Of a DNA stretch of 64,000 bases, positions 16,700 through 25,727 are shown piece by piece. Source of the DNA: Bacteroidales bacterium (GTDB lineage: Bacteria > Bacteroidota > Bacteroidia > Bacteroidales > P3); NCBI GenBank assembly GCA_017545365.1, contig JAFWOP010000067.1, positions 100,182 to 164,181 on the forward strand, in the 5' to 3' direction. The number at the start of each line of letters is the position of its first letter. The stretch's first letter is position 1. The notes beneath the pieces were generated by a model, which did no database searches, was not told where the DNA came from, and was given only the letters and a program-made list of their open reading frames with translations. Position numbers and translations under genes: made by a program.

Positions 16700-17977
16700 A
16701 TGAATATCAGACTGCGTCTCATATTGATGAATTTTCTAGAGTTCGCCGTGTGGGGAGCCTATCTCACCTCGATGGGCGGCTTCCTCTATGGGGCAGGACT
16801 CGTGGATAAAATATGGCTTTTCTTTGCCGTGCAGGGGATAGTCTCTATCTTCATGCCTGCCTTGATGGGTATTGTGGCTGACAAATGGATTCAGGCGCAG
16901 AAGGTGCTGTCGCTCTGCCATGGCGTCGCGGGTCTCTTTATGGTTGCTGCCGGGGTTTATGCGATGACAAATGCGGGAGCTATTCAGTTCGGGCCATTCT
17001 TTGCATTGTATACAGTAAGCGTGGCTTTCTTTATGCCCACCATCGCCATCTCCAACTCGGTAGCATACACGGCACTGGATGTGGCGGGGCTCGACTCGGT
17101 GAAGCATTTCCCACCCATCCGCGTGTTTGGGACGATAGGGTTCATCTGCTGCATGTTGGCGGTGAACTTCATCAAGAACGGCCAAGGAGTGCAGTTTCAG
17201 CATTCGCACGAGCAGTTCCTGCTGTCGGGTGGGTTGAGCCTGGTGCTCTGCGCCTATGCGCTGACCCTGACGCCTTGCCCCTGCTTAGGGAAGGACAAGC
17301 CTTCGCGCTCGTTTGCCGAAGCATCGGGACTGAGTGCCTTCCGCCTTTTCAAAGAGCGTAAGTTTGCCATCTTCTTCCTTTTCTCCATGTTCTTGGGGGC
17401 ATCACTGCAGATTACCAACGGCTATGCCAATTCGTTTATCACCCATTTCCGTGAGGTGCCTGAGTTTGCCAACACCTGGGGTGCCAACAATGCCAATGCG
17501 CTCATCTCGTTAAGCCAGCTGTCCGAAACCTTGTGCATCCTACTCATCCCCTTCTTCCTGCGGAAGTTCGGCATCAAGAAGGTGATGCTCATCTCGATGG
17601 TGGCGTGGGTGCTGCGCTTCGGCCTCTTCGGCGCGGGCGATACGGGCAGCGGCGTGTGGATGCTTATCCTCAGCTGTATTGTCTATGGCGTGGCCTTCGA
17701 CTTCTTCAATATCTCCGGCTCGTTATATGTGGAATATGCCACTTCGGACGACATCCGCTCATCGGCACAAGGGCTTTTCATGCTTATGACCAACGGCTTG
17801 GGTGCCACCTTCGGCACCTGGGCGGCCGGGTTGGTGGTGAACCACTATGTAGCCTTTGCCGAGGTGCCTAATTGGAGTGCCGCCTGGTATATCTTTGCCG
17901 CCTATGCCTTGGTGGTCGCCGTCCTATTCACCTTGTGTTTCAAAGACGAGAAATTCCCTGCAACGAACAAGCGTTAG
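16700..17977 (+). CDS. Nucleoside:H+ symporter (NupG/XapB family, MFS)
   Basis: 425 residues with 12 predicted helices. The N-terminal 'MNFLEFAVWGAYLTSMGGFL', the 'VADKWIQAQKVL' loop and 'FPPIRVFGTIGFI' are characteristic of the nucleoside-permease branch of the major facilitator superfamily. It imports nucleosides across the inner membrane by proton symport. It has its own promoter but follows the 5'-nucleotidase on the same strand, suggesting a functional pair. Confidence 0.9.
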   Translation: MNIRLRLILMNFLEFAVWGAYLTSMGGFLYGAGLVDKIWLFFAVQGIVSIFMPALMGIVADKWIQAQKVLSLCHGVAGLFMVAAGVYAMTNAGAIQFGPFFALYTVSVAFFMPTIAISNSVAYTALDVAGLDSVKHFPPIRVFGTIGFICCMLAVNFIKNGQGVQFQHSHEQFLLSGGLSLVLCAYALTLTPCPCLGKDKPSRSFAEASGLSAFRLFKERKFAIFFLFSMFLGASLQITNGYANSFITHFREVPEFANTWGANNANALISLSQLSETLCILLIPFFLRKFGIKKVMLISMVAWVLRFGLFGAGDTGSGVWMLILSCIVYGVAFDFFNISGSLYVEYATSDDIRSSAQGLFMLMTNGLGATFGTWAAGLVVNHYVAFAEVPNWSAAWYIFAAYALVVAVLFTLCFKDEKFPATNKR

Positions 17978-18051
17978 TGCCGGCGTCTGTAATCATTCAA
18001 AGTAGAACATAATGTTAACTAATAATTTTATTAATCAAAAAGAACAGTACT

Positions 18052-21000
18052 ATGAGTAAGACAATTAAAAGATTGCTTGTTGTCCTCATCGGCGTGTTGT
18101 TTGCCACAACAGCCTACGCCCAGTCGACAACTGCTTCCATTGCCGGCCATGTTACCGATGCTAATGGAGGTCTCCAAGATGCGGTGATTACTGCGGTCTA
18201 CACCCCCACAGGGATCACCTATCATGCTTTTTCTGGCCGCGATGGCGTCTACCGCATCAACAATGTTGTTGCCGGCGGACCCTACACCATCAAGGTCGAG
18301 ATGATGGGCCACCAGCCCTATGTGGTTACCAACGTGCATGCTCCTCTGAGTGGAACGATTGTGGTTAACTGCATACTGAAAATCTCTGCCACCACGCTGG
18401 AACCGGTGTCAGTGGTTGCCGAGGGCATTAACAACAACATGAATGTTCAGAATTCGGGTGCCAACACCTTGATTGACAATCAGACTATTCAGAACATCCC
18501 CACTACTAGCCGTAGTATGAACGACATCATGAAGCTCACCCCGCAGGCCTCGGTCACGGGTGGCGGCTTTGCAGCCGGTGGTGGTAACTACCGTGGTTCG
18601 ACGGTTACGGTCGACGGTGCCTCGTTCAACAATGCCTTCGGTATCGGCTCCAACCTGCCCGCAGGCGGCAGCCCCATCTCGATTGATGCTATCGACCAAA
18701 TCTCCATCAACCTTACCCCCTTTGATGTCCGTCACAGCGGCTTCCAGGGCGGTGCCATCAACGTGGTGACCAAGCACGGTAGCAACCAGTGGCACGCATC
18801 GGTCTACGACTACTTCACCAACGAGTCTCTCCGTGGTGTGCTGGTCGGCGAAGACACCTTACCCAACAGCCAGTTCCTCAACAATGTGATGGGTCTGACC
18901 CTCAGCGGTCCCATCATCAAGGACAAACTCTTCTTCTTCGTCAATGCCGAATATGAGATGGACAATGTGCCCGGATCTACCCGTCGTGCACGTGCCAGCG
19001 AAACCGACGAATGGGGCAAGAGTACTACATTCAACCGTCCTACAGAAGCTCGCATGGACGAGATTTCTTCGTTCTTGCAGAATACCTACGGCTATGACCC
19101 AGGCCCCTATCAAGACTACTCTCTCAGTACTCCCGACTATAAGGTCTTGGCTCGTTTGGATTGGAACATCAATGCCAACAACAACTTTAACATCCGTTTC
19201 AGCCACACCCACAACTATACCTCCAACCAGCCCTCATCTTCTATGAGCCCCATCGGAGGAACTAACACCACCGTCAACATCGGCGGCACCGAATACACCT
19301 TCAACCGTAACAGCCAGGGTCGTCAGTCGGAATATTCCCTCTATTTCAAATCGGCCCGCTACTATCAGGAGCAGAACTTCACCTCCTTGGCAGCTGAATT
19401 GAATAGCCGTCTTTTCAACGGAAAGGGAACCAACACCCTCCGTGCCACCTGGTCCTATCAGAACGAGCCCCGTTCGTTCGACGGCGACCTCTTCCCCACG
19501 GTGGATATTCTTGAACCCTATGTTGACAACAATGGCGAAACGCAGTATGCCTTCTATACCACCTTTGGTATCGACCCCTTCACCTATATGAACACCCGCC
19601 GTGTCAACACCTACATCTTCACCGATGAACTCACCTACACCACCGGCATCCACAACCTCATTGCTGGTGTGCAGTATGAGACCAACCGCGTAGTCAATGG
19701 CTTCATGCAGGGTGGCGCCGGCTGGTACATCTTCGACTCTTGGGAGACCTTCAAGAATGGCGGCATGCCCTTGTCGATGATGATTACCCATGCCAACCTT
19801 GACGACCCCACCGCCACTGTGTATCCCACCTTCGACTACAATCAGGCCTCCCTCTATGCACAGGACGAAATTGAGTTCAGCAAATACTTCAAACTGACTG
19901 CCGGTCTGCGTCTGGAGATGCCTCTGGTTAGCTTCCCCAACAACAACTTCAATAAGGACTTTGCCGACATCGCAGAGGCCAATCCCAACAGCTCATTCGC
20001 CGGTCTCAGCACCGCCGACCTGCCTGGCCTCACCGTGAATATCTCACCGCGTATCGGCTTCAACTGGGATGTGACCAAGAACCGTAAGGTCGTCGTCCGC
20101 GGCGGTACTGGCCTCTTCACTGGTCGTATCCCCAATGTCTGGTTGGTTAGTGCCGCTGGCAATGCCAACGTGCTGCAGTATCAGTATATCGCCAACCTCC
20201 AGACTGGTCAGCCTGTCTTCCCGTTCGCCGACAACCGTAATGATATTATCAACAATATCTATGCCGGTAATGAGTTCCATCAGCAGGATCTTGCTGCTCC
20301 CACCAGCACCACTATCCTCTCAAAGGACCTCCGTATGCCCACAAGCTGGAAGACCTCCGTTGCTGTTGATGCAAAACTCCCCTTCGGCATCAAGGGTACT
20401 CTTGAAGGCATCTACTCGTACAATTTCAACGAAGTCGTAGCCACCACCCTTGGCTACAAACTGGGCGACAGCATCCAGCTGCCCGGCGAACCCGAAAAAC
20501 GTCCTACCTATGTCAGCGAGAACATTCGCAACAGTGCTAACGGCAAGATGAGCGGCTACCTGCTGCATAATGCCAACGACCTCCACGGTCAATACTTCTC
20601 CGTCACCGCACAGTTGAGCAAGAGCTTCATCTGGGGTCTCGACCTCATGGCTGCCTATACTCATAGCTTCAGCATGTCCGCCACCGACGGCGTGGGCGAC
20701 CAGGTCTACAACATTGCTCAAATCAGCAACCAGAACGGTGACAACAGCCACGAACTGGGCTACTCCTACTTTGTCACTCCCAACCGCTTCATTGCCAGTG
20801 CTGGTTACACCATCTATGAAGGCCCCTACACTGCCACCAAGCTCGGCCTCTTCTACGAAGGCTACAACATTGGCTATGTCGGTTCCTACAACCAGGCCCG
20901 CTACTCCTATCTGATGACTACCGACGAAGGAACTGGCATCAGCACCGCGCAGCTTGTATACATTCCCACTGCTGACGAACTGGCTAAGATGCCCTTCTCC

Positions 21001-21366
21001 AGCGATGAGAACCGTGCCGCCTTTGAGACCTTCATCCAGAATGACAGCTACCTCAGCGCACACCGTGGCGAATACAGCAAGCGCAACGGCGCCGTATGCC
21101 CCTGGCTCGGTCGTATCAACTTCAAGGTTGACCAGGAGTTCTACTTCAATGTCAGCGGTCGTAAGACCACCCTCCAGATTGGTGCTGATGTGAACAACCT
21201 CGCCAACATCCTCAATAGCAACTGGGGTTGCCACCAGCAGCTCAGCAGCGAGACCATCCTGCAATACAAGAGCGGTCAATACACATTCACCGAACCCAAC
21301 TGGCATAACTACAGCAACTTCCTCTCCACTTGGAACATCCTGCTCCACGTCCGCTATTCCTTCTAA
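18052..21366 (+). CDS. TonB-dependent receptor, Oar-like, with carboxypeptidase-regulatory domain
   Basis: 1104 residues. The signal peptide ends at 'AYAQS'. Residues about 24-120 form a CarboxypepD_reg-like beta domain ('ASIAGHVTDANGGLQDAVITAV'). A plug domain follows ('TSRSMNDIMKLTPQAS', 'RGSTVTVDGASFNNAFG', 'ISINLTPFDVRHSGFQGGAINVVTK'), then a 22-strand-type barrel ending 'LSTWNILLHVRYSF', with Phe last as in outer-membrane barrels. No TonB box is identified with certainty and no SusD partner follows, so this is an Oar-type receptor, not a glycan-utilisation pair. The ligand is unknown. The codon usage is strongly biased and looks highly expressed. A strong terminator follows. Confidence 0.9.
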   Translation: MSKTIKRLLVVLIGVLFATTAYAQSTTASIAGHVTDANGGLQDAVITAVYTPTGITYHAFSGRDGVYRINNVVAGGPYTIKVEMMGHQPYVVTNVHAPLSGTIVVNCILKISATTLEPVSVVAEGINNNMNVQNSGANTLIDNQTIQNIPTTSRSMNDIMKLTPQASVTGGGFAAGGGNYRGSTVTVDGASFNNAFGIGSNLPAGGSPISIDAIDQISINLTPFDVRHSGFQGGAINVVTKHGSNQWHASVYDYFTNESLRGVLVGEDTLPNSQFLNNVMGLTLSGPIIKDKLFFFVNAEYEMDNVPGSTRRARASETDEWGKSTTFNRPTEARMDEISSFLQNTYGYDPGPYQDYSLSTPDYKVLARLDWNINANNNFNIRFSHTHNYTSNQPSSSMSPIGGTNTTVNIGGTEYTFNRNSQGRQSEYSLYFKSARYYQEQNFTSLAAELNSRLFNGKGTNTLRATWSYQNEPRSFDGDLFPTVDILEPYVDNNGETQYAFYTTFGIDPFTYMNTRRVNTYIFTDELTYTTGIHNLIAGVQYETNRVVNGFMQGGAGWYIFDSWETFKNGGMPLSMMITHANLDDPTATVYPTFDYNQASLYAQDEIEFSKYFKLTAGLRLEMPLVSFPNNNFNKDFADIAEANPNSSFAGLSTADLPGLTVNISPRIGFNWDVTKNRKVVVRGGTGLFTGRIPNVWLVSAAGNANVLQYQYIANLQTGQPVFPFADNRNDIINNIYAGNEFHQQDLAAPTSTTILSKDLRMPTSWKTSVAVDAKLPFGIKGTLEGIYSYNFNEVVATTLGYKLGDSIQLPGEPEKRPTYVSENIRNSANGKMSGYLLHNANDLHGQYFSVTAQLSKSFIWGLDLMAAYTHSFSMSATDGVGDQVYNIAQISNQNGDNSHELGYSYFVTPNRFIASAGYTIYEGPYTATKLGLFYEGYNIGYVGSYNQARYSYLMTTDEGTGISTAQLVYIPTADELAKMPFSSDENRAAFETFIQNDSYLSAHRGEYSKRNGAVCPWLGRINFKVDQEFYFNVSGRKTTLQIGADVNNLANILNSNWGCHQQLSSETILQYKSGQYTFTEPNWHNYSNFLSTWNILLHVRYSF

Positions 21367-21389
21367 TAATGGCATTAGTGTAACTTGAC

Positions 21390-21427
21390 GAGGGTGTCCC
21401 AATTTTCTTATTGGGACACCCTCTTTA
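21390..21427 (+). terminator. Terminator after the TonB-dependent receptor
   Basis: A 14-bp perfect stem GAGGGTGTCCCAAT / ATTGGGACACCCTC followed by a short T run. Only 14 nt separate it from the next ATG. Confidence 0.85.
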
Positions 21428-21440
21428 TTGAAGCACCTTC

Positions 21441-22349
21441 ATGTTTCTCGAGAAAAATATCCTTTTCGCCCCGCTGCAGGGGTATACTGATGCGGTGTAC
21501 CGCCGCATCCATCACGAGGTGTGCGGTGGGGTGGATGAGTATTATACTCCGTTCGTCCGTTGGGAGAAAGAGGGTGTGCGGAAGAAGGATTTGCGCGACA
21601 TTGATTTGAAGCACAGCGAAGGGGTGCCCACGGTACCGCAGGTGATTGCCAAGGACCATGACGAGTTTGCGCGGCTGTGCGACTGTGTGCAGGAGGCGGG
21701 GTGGCAACGTATAGACCTCAACATGGGGTGTCCGTTCCCGTTGCAGGTGCATGCGGGCAGGGGGTGCGGGTTGCTTACCCATCCCGAAAGGGTAGAGGAA
21801 ATGGCAGAGGAGATGTGCCGCCGCAGCGATGTGCAGTTCTCCGTAAAGATGAGGCTTGGACAGGACGACATGTCAGAGGCTTTGGCCTTGATGCCCATCA
21901 TCAATGCGATGCCCCTGACGCAGGTGACGCTGCACCCCCGACTGGGACGCCAGCAATACAAGGGCAGCACCGACAGGGAGGCCTTTGGGCGGATGCTGGA
22001 AGAGTGTCGTCATCCGGTGGTATACAATGGCGACATCACGGAGTTGGGGCAGGTGGACGACCTGTTTTCGCAGTTTGACACACTGAAAGGGGTGATGCTT
22101 GGGCGCGGGCTCTTGGCGCGACCCTGGCTTTTCACCGACAAAGAACCGTGGGCGGCGGTACGCGAGATGCACAGCAAGATGTACGACCATGCCTGCCGCA
22201 CCCTACAGGGCGATAGCCAGATACTGGCGCGGTTGCATGCCTTTTGGGAATATCAGGATGTGCTGCCAGACAAGAAGCAGTACAAGGCCATTATGAAGAG
22301 TGGCAGCCTCCGAAAATACAACGAGGCGGTGGCGTTCCTCAATCGGTAG
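21441..22349 (+). CDS. dus: tRNA-dihydrouridine synthase family protein
   Basis: 302 residues of the Dus TIM-barrel flavoenzyme family: 'LFAPLQGYTDAVYRRIHHE' (FMN site), 'PQVIAKDHDEF', 'IDLNMGCPFPLQVHAGRGCGLL' (catalytic Cys in NxGCP) and 'VMLGRGLLARPWLF' (phosphate binding). It reduces uridine to dihydrouridine in tRNA D-loops. Some motifs deviate from DusA/B/C (PLQ instead of the usual KV after GCP), so the subgroup is left open. Confidence 0.88.
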   Translation: MFLEKNILFAPLQGYTDAVYRRIHHEVCGGVDEYYTPFVRWEKEGVRKKDLRDIDLKHSEGVPTVPQVIAKDHDEFARLCDCVQEAGWQRIDLNMGCPFPLQVHAGRGCGLLTHPERVEEMAEEMCRRSDVQFSVKMRLGQDDMSEALALMPIINAMPLTQVTLHPRLGRQQYKGSTDREAFGRMLEECRHPVVYNGDITELGQVDDLFSQFDTLKGVMLGRGLLARPWLFTDKEPWAAVREMHSKMYDHACRTLQGDSQILARLHAFWEYQDVLPDKKQYKAIMKSGSLRKYNEAVAFLNR

Positions 22350-22509
22350 CCGTTCCTGCCAGGTTCGCAACTTGTATTATGAGTCGTTTTGCCTTTCTTT
22401 CGGAGTGCATCGCTTGTTGTTTCTATCGTAGGAAGGAAGTCGAAAAGAAAACCTGGTAAGGTACAAACTGAATAGTGGCTAGAGGCTCTGCCCTCGACGG
22501 AGGTGCCGA

Positions 22510-23226
22510 TTAGGGGATGCTGCTGTCGCGGGATGGGGTTTTGAGGCGTCGGCAGTAGCGTTTGTAGGGGCATTCGTAGGGGGTGTCGCAGTGGTCGGAC
22601 ATGGGCGTGTGCGGCTCATCGGCATGCAGTACCTGCTTGAAGCGTATGACGTTCTGCTCGATGCCGTCGCATGCCGCTTGGGCTTGTTCAAGTAGGTCTT
22701 CTTTGACGAACCCGCCCTCCCCATTGTTGTAGAGCAGGTAGAAGTGCTTTAGGGTTAGCCTTTTGCAGAAAAGGTCGTCGGGCAGGATGGTGTGCAGGGC
22801 ATGTTGGATGACGTAGTTTTGGATGCCTATATCGTTGCAGAAGGTGTTGCTGACGGCGCCGCTGTTCTTTACTTCGTAGATGTCGATGGAGCCGTCCTCG
22901 TGTTTGTGTACCACGTCGGCGAGCACGAACACTTCGTTGTAGAGGAACCCGGCTTCGAAGAGGGCCACTTCGCCGGGGCGTTGCAGCAGTTCGGCAGTCA
23001 TAACTGGATAGTTATCCATGTGGTAGCGCAGCCGTACGCTGATGTCGATGCCGTTGGGAAAGGTGTCTTTGAAGGTCTTCTCGAAGTCGCGGCCTTGTCG
23101 GAATTTGGCCAGCGTTTCGGGCGGGTAGAAGGCGAGTTTGGGTTTGTACACATCGAGGTACATGGCCTTCTCGCATTGGAGGCCGCGGATGTATTTCGAT
23201 TTGGTGAGGATGTAGCCTTTTGCCAT
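22510..23226 (-). CDS. PD-(D/E)XK nuclease-fold protein with Cas4-like cysteine pattern
   Basis: 238 residues. It begins 'ILTKSKYIRGLQCEKAMYL', as in DUF2779-type and Cas4/AddB-like proteins. The nuclease core is visible as 'LFEAGFLYNEVFVLADVV' and 'IDIYEVKNS' (D-x(n)-ExK). A C-terminal 'CDTPYECPYKRYC' together with the N-terminal 'GLQC' gives four Cys that could hold a 4Fe-4S cluster. It is shorter than typical DUF2779 proteins (about 500 residues), lacking their C-terminal half. It overlaps no cas gene and lies 12 kb from cas9. It starts 6 nt after a LOG-family gene, so it belongs to that operon. The activity is inferred. Confidence 0.7.
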   Translation of the reverse strand: MAKGYILTKSKYIRGLQCEKAMYLDVYKPKLAFYPPETLAKFRQGRDFEKTFKDTFPNGIDISVRLRYHMDNYPVMTAELLQRPGEVALFEAGFLYNEVFVLADVVHKHEDGSIDIYEVKNSGAVSNTFCNDIGIQNYVIQHALHTILPDDLFCKRLTLKHFYLLYNNGEGGFVKEDLLEQAQAACDGIEQNVIRFKQVLHADEPHTPMSDHCDTPYECPYKRYCRRLKTPSRDSSIP

Positions 23227-23232
23227 TGTTGT

Positions 23233-23820
23233 TTAGGACTTGGAACGCAGCCTTCTGGCAACAGGACCTTTCTGGGTATCGGGGCTGAAGTCGGCCAGGC
23301 TCTTCAGCAGGCTTTCGGGGTGCGAATCGAGGATTAGGTATCTGGCGTTTTTGAGGTTGTAGAAGCCCTCTTGCTCCATGTGGCGGAGCATGTCGTATTG
23401 CGGGGAGAAGAAGCCGAGGGTGTTGAGCAGCCCCATAGGTTTGCTGCACAGCCCCAGCTGGTTGGCTACAAGGACTTCGAATATCTCGTCGAGTGTGCCG
23501 ATGCCGCCGGGGAGTGCGGCGAAGGCGTCGCTGTGGGCGATGAGGTATTCCTTGCGCTCAGCCATGGAGGCAACGCGCACCAGTTCGGTGACGGGTTGTG
23601 AGAGGATGATTTCCTCGGTAAAGAAGGAGGGGATGACCCCGACCACACGGCCGCCGCCTTCGAGCACGGCGCTGCTGACGGTGCCCATAAGGCCGAGGTT
23701 GGAGCCGCCGTAGAGCAGGGTGTGGCCGCCTTGGGCGATGAGCTGCCCCAGTTGTCTGGCGGCGTGGATATATTCTTGGTTGTTGGGGAGCGTGGCTCCG
23801 CAGAAAACTGATATGCGCAT
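23233..23820 (-). CDS. LOG-family nucleotide phosphoribohydrolase (TIGR00730 type)
   Basis: 195 residues from MRISVFCGAT (23820); the frame opens at 23859 but that overlaps the end of the preceding gene. The LOG signatures 'YGGSNLGLMG' and 'ALPGGIGTLDEIFEV' (PGGxGTxxE) are complete. Family members cleave nucleoside 5'-monophosphates, releasing the base from ribose 5-phosphate; the role in non-plant-associated bacteria is unclear. It is 10 nt after the upstream gene and 6 nt before the PD-(D/E)XK gene. Confidence 0.88.
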   Translation of the reverse strand: MRISVFCGATLPNNQEYIHAARQLGQLIAQGGHTLLYGGSNLGLMGTVSSAVLEGGGRVVGVIPSFFTEEIILSQPVTELVRVASMAERKEYLIAHSDAFAALPGGIGTLDEIFEVLVANQLGLCSKPMGLLNTLGFFSPQYDMLRHMEQEGFYNLKNARYLILDSHPESLLKSLADFSPDTQKGPVARRLRSKS

Positions 23821-23830
23821 TGTGGTATTA

Positions 23831-24346
23831 TTATTCTTCGTCATTGTATCGGTCTCCATAGAGTATTCTGTCTATTATTTTCCAACCTTTGCGTAGGAAG
23901 AAGTTATGGATGGTATCGTCGCTTACAAAAATGTCAAATAAAAGAACGCAAACGAGTATTATTACAATAAGAGGGAAAACTACGTACTCCCAAGACTGAA
24001 CAGGTTTGCCTTTCACCAGATGCCAATCTACGGCAACCAACAATAGCATGACAATCATCGTTAAATAGCAGATGACCTTGATTAACTTCCCGCGACGGCT
24101 GTTGTTATCCATATCTTCTTGCAGCTTGTCGTCTTTCTCCTTTGCCCAGTGGTAAAAAATGCCATACCCGAAACTGGTGATGGAGAATAACGGCATCATA
24201 ATAATGCCTAGCCAGCCGTTGACATCGCTAGGCCATTGCTGTCCGACAACGACCTCTTTCCATAAAAGATATGTCGGTATGGCGAATATGATTCCGATGA
24301 CAATAAGGACACCGCTGCCGATTAATTCATCTGTTGACAGTTTCAT
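23831..24346 (-). CDS. Four-helix integral membrane protein, unknown
   Basis: 171 residues from MKLSTDELIGSG (24346; the frame opens at 24382). Four hydrophobic segments are visible ('GVLIVIGIIFAIPTYLL', 'WLGIIMMPLFSITSFGYGIFY', 'LIKVICYLTMIVMLLLVAV' and 'YVVFPLIVIILVCVLLFDIFV'), with charged cytoplasmic loops. No family is recognised. It is first in a unit with the LOG and PD-(D/E)XK genes. Confidence 0.7.
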   Translation of the reverse strand: MKLSTDELIGSGVLIVIGIIFAIPTYLLWKEVVVGQQWPSDVNGWLGIIMMPLFSITSFGYGIFYHWAKEKDDKLQEDMDNNSRRGKLIKVICYLTMIVMLLLVAVDWHLVKGKPVQSWEYVVFPLIVIILVCVLLFDIFVSDDTIHNFFLRKGWKIIDRILYGDRYNDEE

Positions 24347-24399
24347 TTTGCGATTGTGATTGACTATTTTGTTTCCGTTCAATGTGTTGTTTCATTCTG

Positions 24400-24552
24400 T
24401 TAATTACGCTGTGCCAAAATTCTGGCAGCCTTGATGATTTCTTTGGTGTGTGCCAGCGACAAGCCGCAGAAGACGGCCATGTGCATACTATTCTTCTTTT
24501 GTTCTATAATTTCTTTCAATTCCAGACTTACATTTCGTCCATCCTTATTGTA
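24400..24552 (-). other. In-frame coding-like extension after a stop codon
   Basis: The frame of the 24553-25023 lipoprotein continues for 50 codons past its TAA before a second TAA. The translated segment ('VSLELKEIIEQKK', 'LAHTKEIIKAARILAQRN') looks like real amphipathic helices. It has no ATG near its beginning, only an internal one (MHMAVFCG). It may be a downstream small gene with an unusual start, or the lost C-terminus of the lipoprotein after a nonsense mutation. Confidence 0.35.
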
Positions 24553-25023
24553 TTATCGCATATCGTTTATAATACGTTTGAAGTTTTCCTCTGCACCTTT
24601 GCATGTTCGGTACATGGGGAAATCGCCGAGAAATTCTTCGTAGTTCTTGTATTCGGCTAATGCAATGTCTATTGACATCAGATCCATGAGATTAATTAGT
24701 TTCAGGTCACCCTCTTCGCTGGAGAAGTTCTTTTGTGCGTTTGTGAACGACTTGTTGGATTTTGGGTAGCCGCATAAGAAATTGAAGAGATGGTTGCCGA
24801 TGCCCTCGCTTTGGCCGTCGTCCAGTGTGGTGTCGGATAGTATAAACAGGCACTCGGCCTCGTTCGGAAGTGTTCCGGCGGCCAATTTCTCGTCAATGGC
24901 CTCCCAAGTCAATTCGTTAGTGTTGGTTTGGTTGTTGGCGGTGTCGTTTGCCGTCCCGCTCTTGCAGGCGGTTAACATTCCGATGGCACATATTAACGTG
25001 CCGAGTATAATTGCTTTCTTCAT
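24553..25023 (-). CDS. Lipoprotein, unknown
   Basis: 156 residues with a lipoprotein signal peptide (MKKAIILGTLICAIGMLTAC, Cys20). A Thr/Asn-rich linker is followed by an acidic helical domain with two further Cys. No family is recognised. It starts 6 nt after the TonB-like lipoprotein, so the two are co-transcribed. The reading frame continues as coding-like sequence beyond the stop (24400-24552), so this protein may be a truncated form. Confidence 0.75.
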   Translation of the reverse strand: MKKAIILGTLICAIGMLTACKSGTANDTANNQTNTNELTWEAIDEKLAAGTLPNEAECLFILSDTTLDDGQSEGIGNHLFNFLCGYPKSNKSFTNAQKNFSSEEGDLKLINLMDLMSIDIALAEYKNYEEFLGDFPMYRTCKGAEENFKRIINDMR

Positions 25024-25029
25024 ATTTTT

Positions 25030-25539
25030 TTACATGGACAAGGGATTGATTATTCCTTCGCTCAAAGAGAACATGACGGGTAGGATGAATTGGTAGCGAA
25101 CAATAGTGCCACAATCGCTGGCGGGCTTCCATTTGGGCATCATGTTTATCACGCGGATAACCTCAGCACCACAGCCAAGTCTGACAGCAAGACTGTCGGC
25201 TTCCTCGTTGCCGTATACGATATCCCGTATTATCTCGGCATTGGTGATGCTGCCGTCTTTTTCAACGATGAATCGGGTATATATTTTGCCTTCAATCTTT
25301 CTCTTTATGGCTTCTTCCGGATAGCGGATGTTCTTGTTCAGAAAATAGTATAGCGAATCGATGCCTCCTGGGAACTCGGGTTCATGCTCTGCAACTACGT
25401 ATAGTTCGGCACCGACCTCAGTTATTCCGAAGACAGGGGAGTCGGTGGGCTGTTTGTCCTGAGGAGACGGATTGCATGCTACCATCATCCCGAAGGCACA
25501 CATCGCCATGGCTGTTAGTAGCAGGTTCCTTATATACAT
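25030..25539 (-). CDS. Lipoprotein with TonB C-terminal domain
   Basis: 169 residues from MYIRNLLLTAMAMCAFG (25539). The signal peptide has a lipobox ending MVAC, so the protein is lipid-anchored, unlike classical TonB with its inner-membrane helix. Residues about 60-165 form a TonB_C-like domain: 'EPEFPGGIDSLYYFLNKNIRYPEEAIKRKIEGKIYTRFIVEKDGSI', the typical yP..A...gi.G.v...f.v...G' pattern. Such stand-alone domains are common in Bacteroidetes, and the partner receptor is not evident. The open frame to 25698 is rejected because it runs over the promoter at 25609-25616. Confidence 0.8.
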   Translation of the reverse strand: MYIRNLLLTAMAMCAFGMMVACNPSPQDKQPTDSPVFGITEVGAELYVVAEHEPEFPGGIDSLYYFLNKNIRYPEEAIKRKIEGKIYTRFIVEKDGSITNAEIIRDIVYGNEEADSLAVRLGCGAEVIRVINMMPKWKPASDCGTIVRYQFILPVMFSLSEGIINPLSM

Positions 25540-25572
25540 TTTGGGTAACAATAGTTCTACGGGTTTTTCCAG

Positions 25573-25593
25573 AGCCCCGCGCCTGTGGCGCGG
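25573..25593. repeat. GC-rich hairpin repeat, copy 1
   Basis: AGCCCCGCGCCTGTGGCGCGG: a perfect 7-bp stem CCGCGCC/GGCGCGG. An inverted copy lies at 27766-27790; the pair brackets the protease-inhibitor cassette. Confidence 0.6.
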
Positions 25594-25608
25594 TTGTTTT
25601 CTTATTTG

Positions 25609-25616
25609 CAAAAATA
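25609..25616 (-). promoter_or_regulatory. -7 element for the TonB-like lipoprotein operon
   Basis: TATTTTTG on the minus strand, about 70 nt before the ATG at 25539; the GC hairpin at 25573-25593 lies in the leader. Confidence 0.55.
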
Positions 25617-25683
25617 GACTATTATTTTTCTGTAAACCACTCATAATTAGCAGTATTTGATTATAATCCCCTGTCGTACATTT

Positions 25684-25727
25684 GCTATACATTGACATTA
25701 TTATAGAACCTGATCCCGCGCGTAAGC
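25684..25727 (+). repeat. Direct repeat flanking the protease-inhibitor genes, copy 1
   Basis: CTATACATTgacATTATTATAgAacCTGaTCCCGCGC-GTAaGC corresponds to 27737-27781 (gTTATACATTa..TATTATAaAgCTGgTTCCCGCGCcGTAgGC). The identity is imperfect but extends over about 44 bp in the same orientation. Confidence 0.5.

Noticed and set aside
20320..21402. A 360-codon minus-strand frame opposite the TonB-dependent receptor
   Set aside because: Its valine/alanine/glycine-rich translation mirrors the biased codons of the receptor on the other strand; no motif or signal is present.
22510..23226. Calling this gene cas4
   Set aside because: It is 12 kb from the array, in another operon, and the type II-C operon is complete without cas4; the motifs fit several PD-(D/E)XK families.
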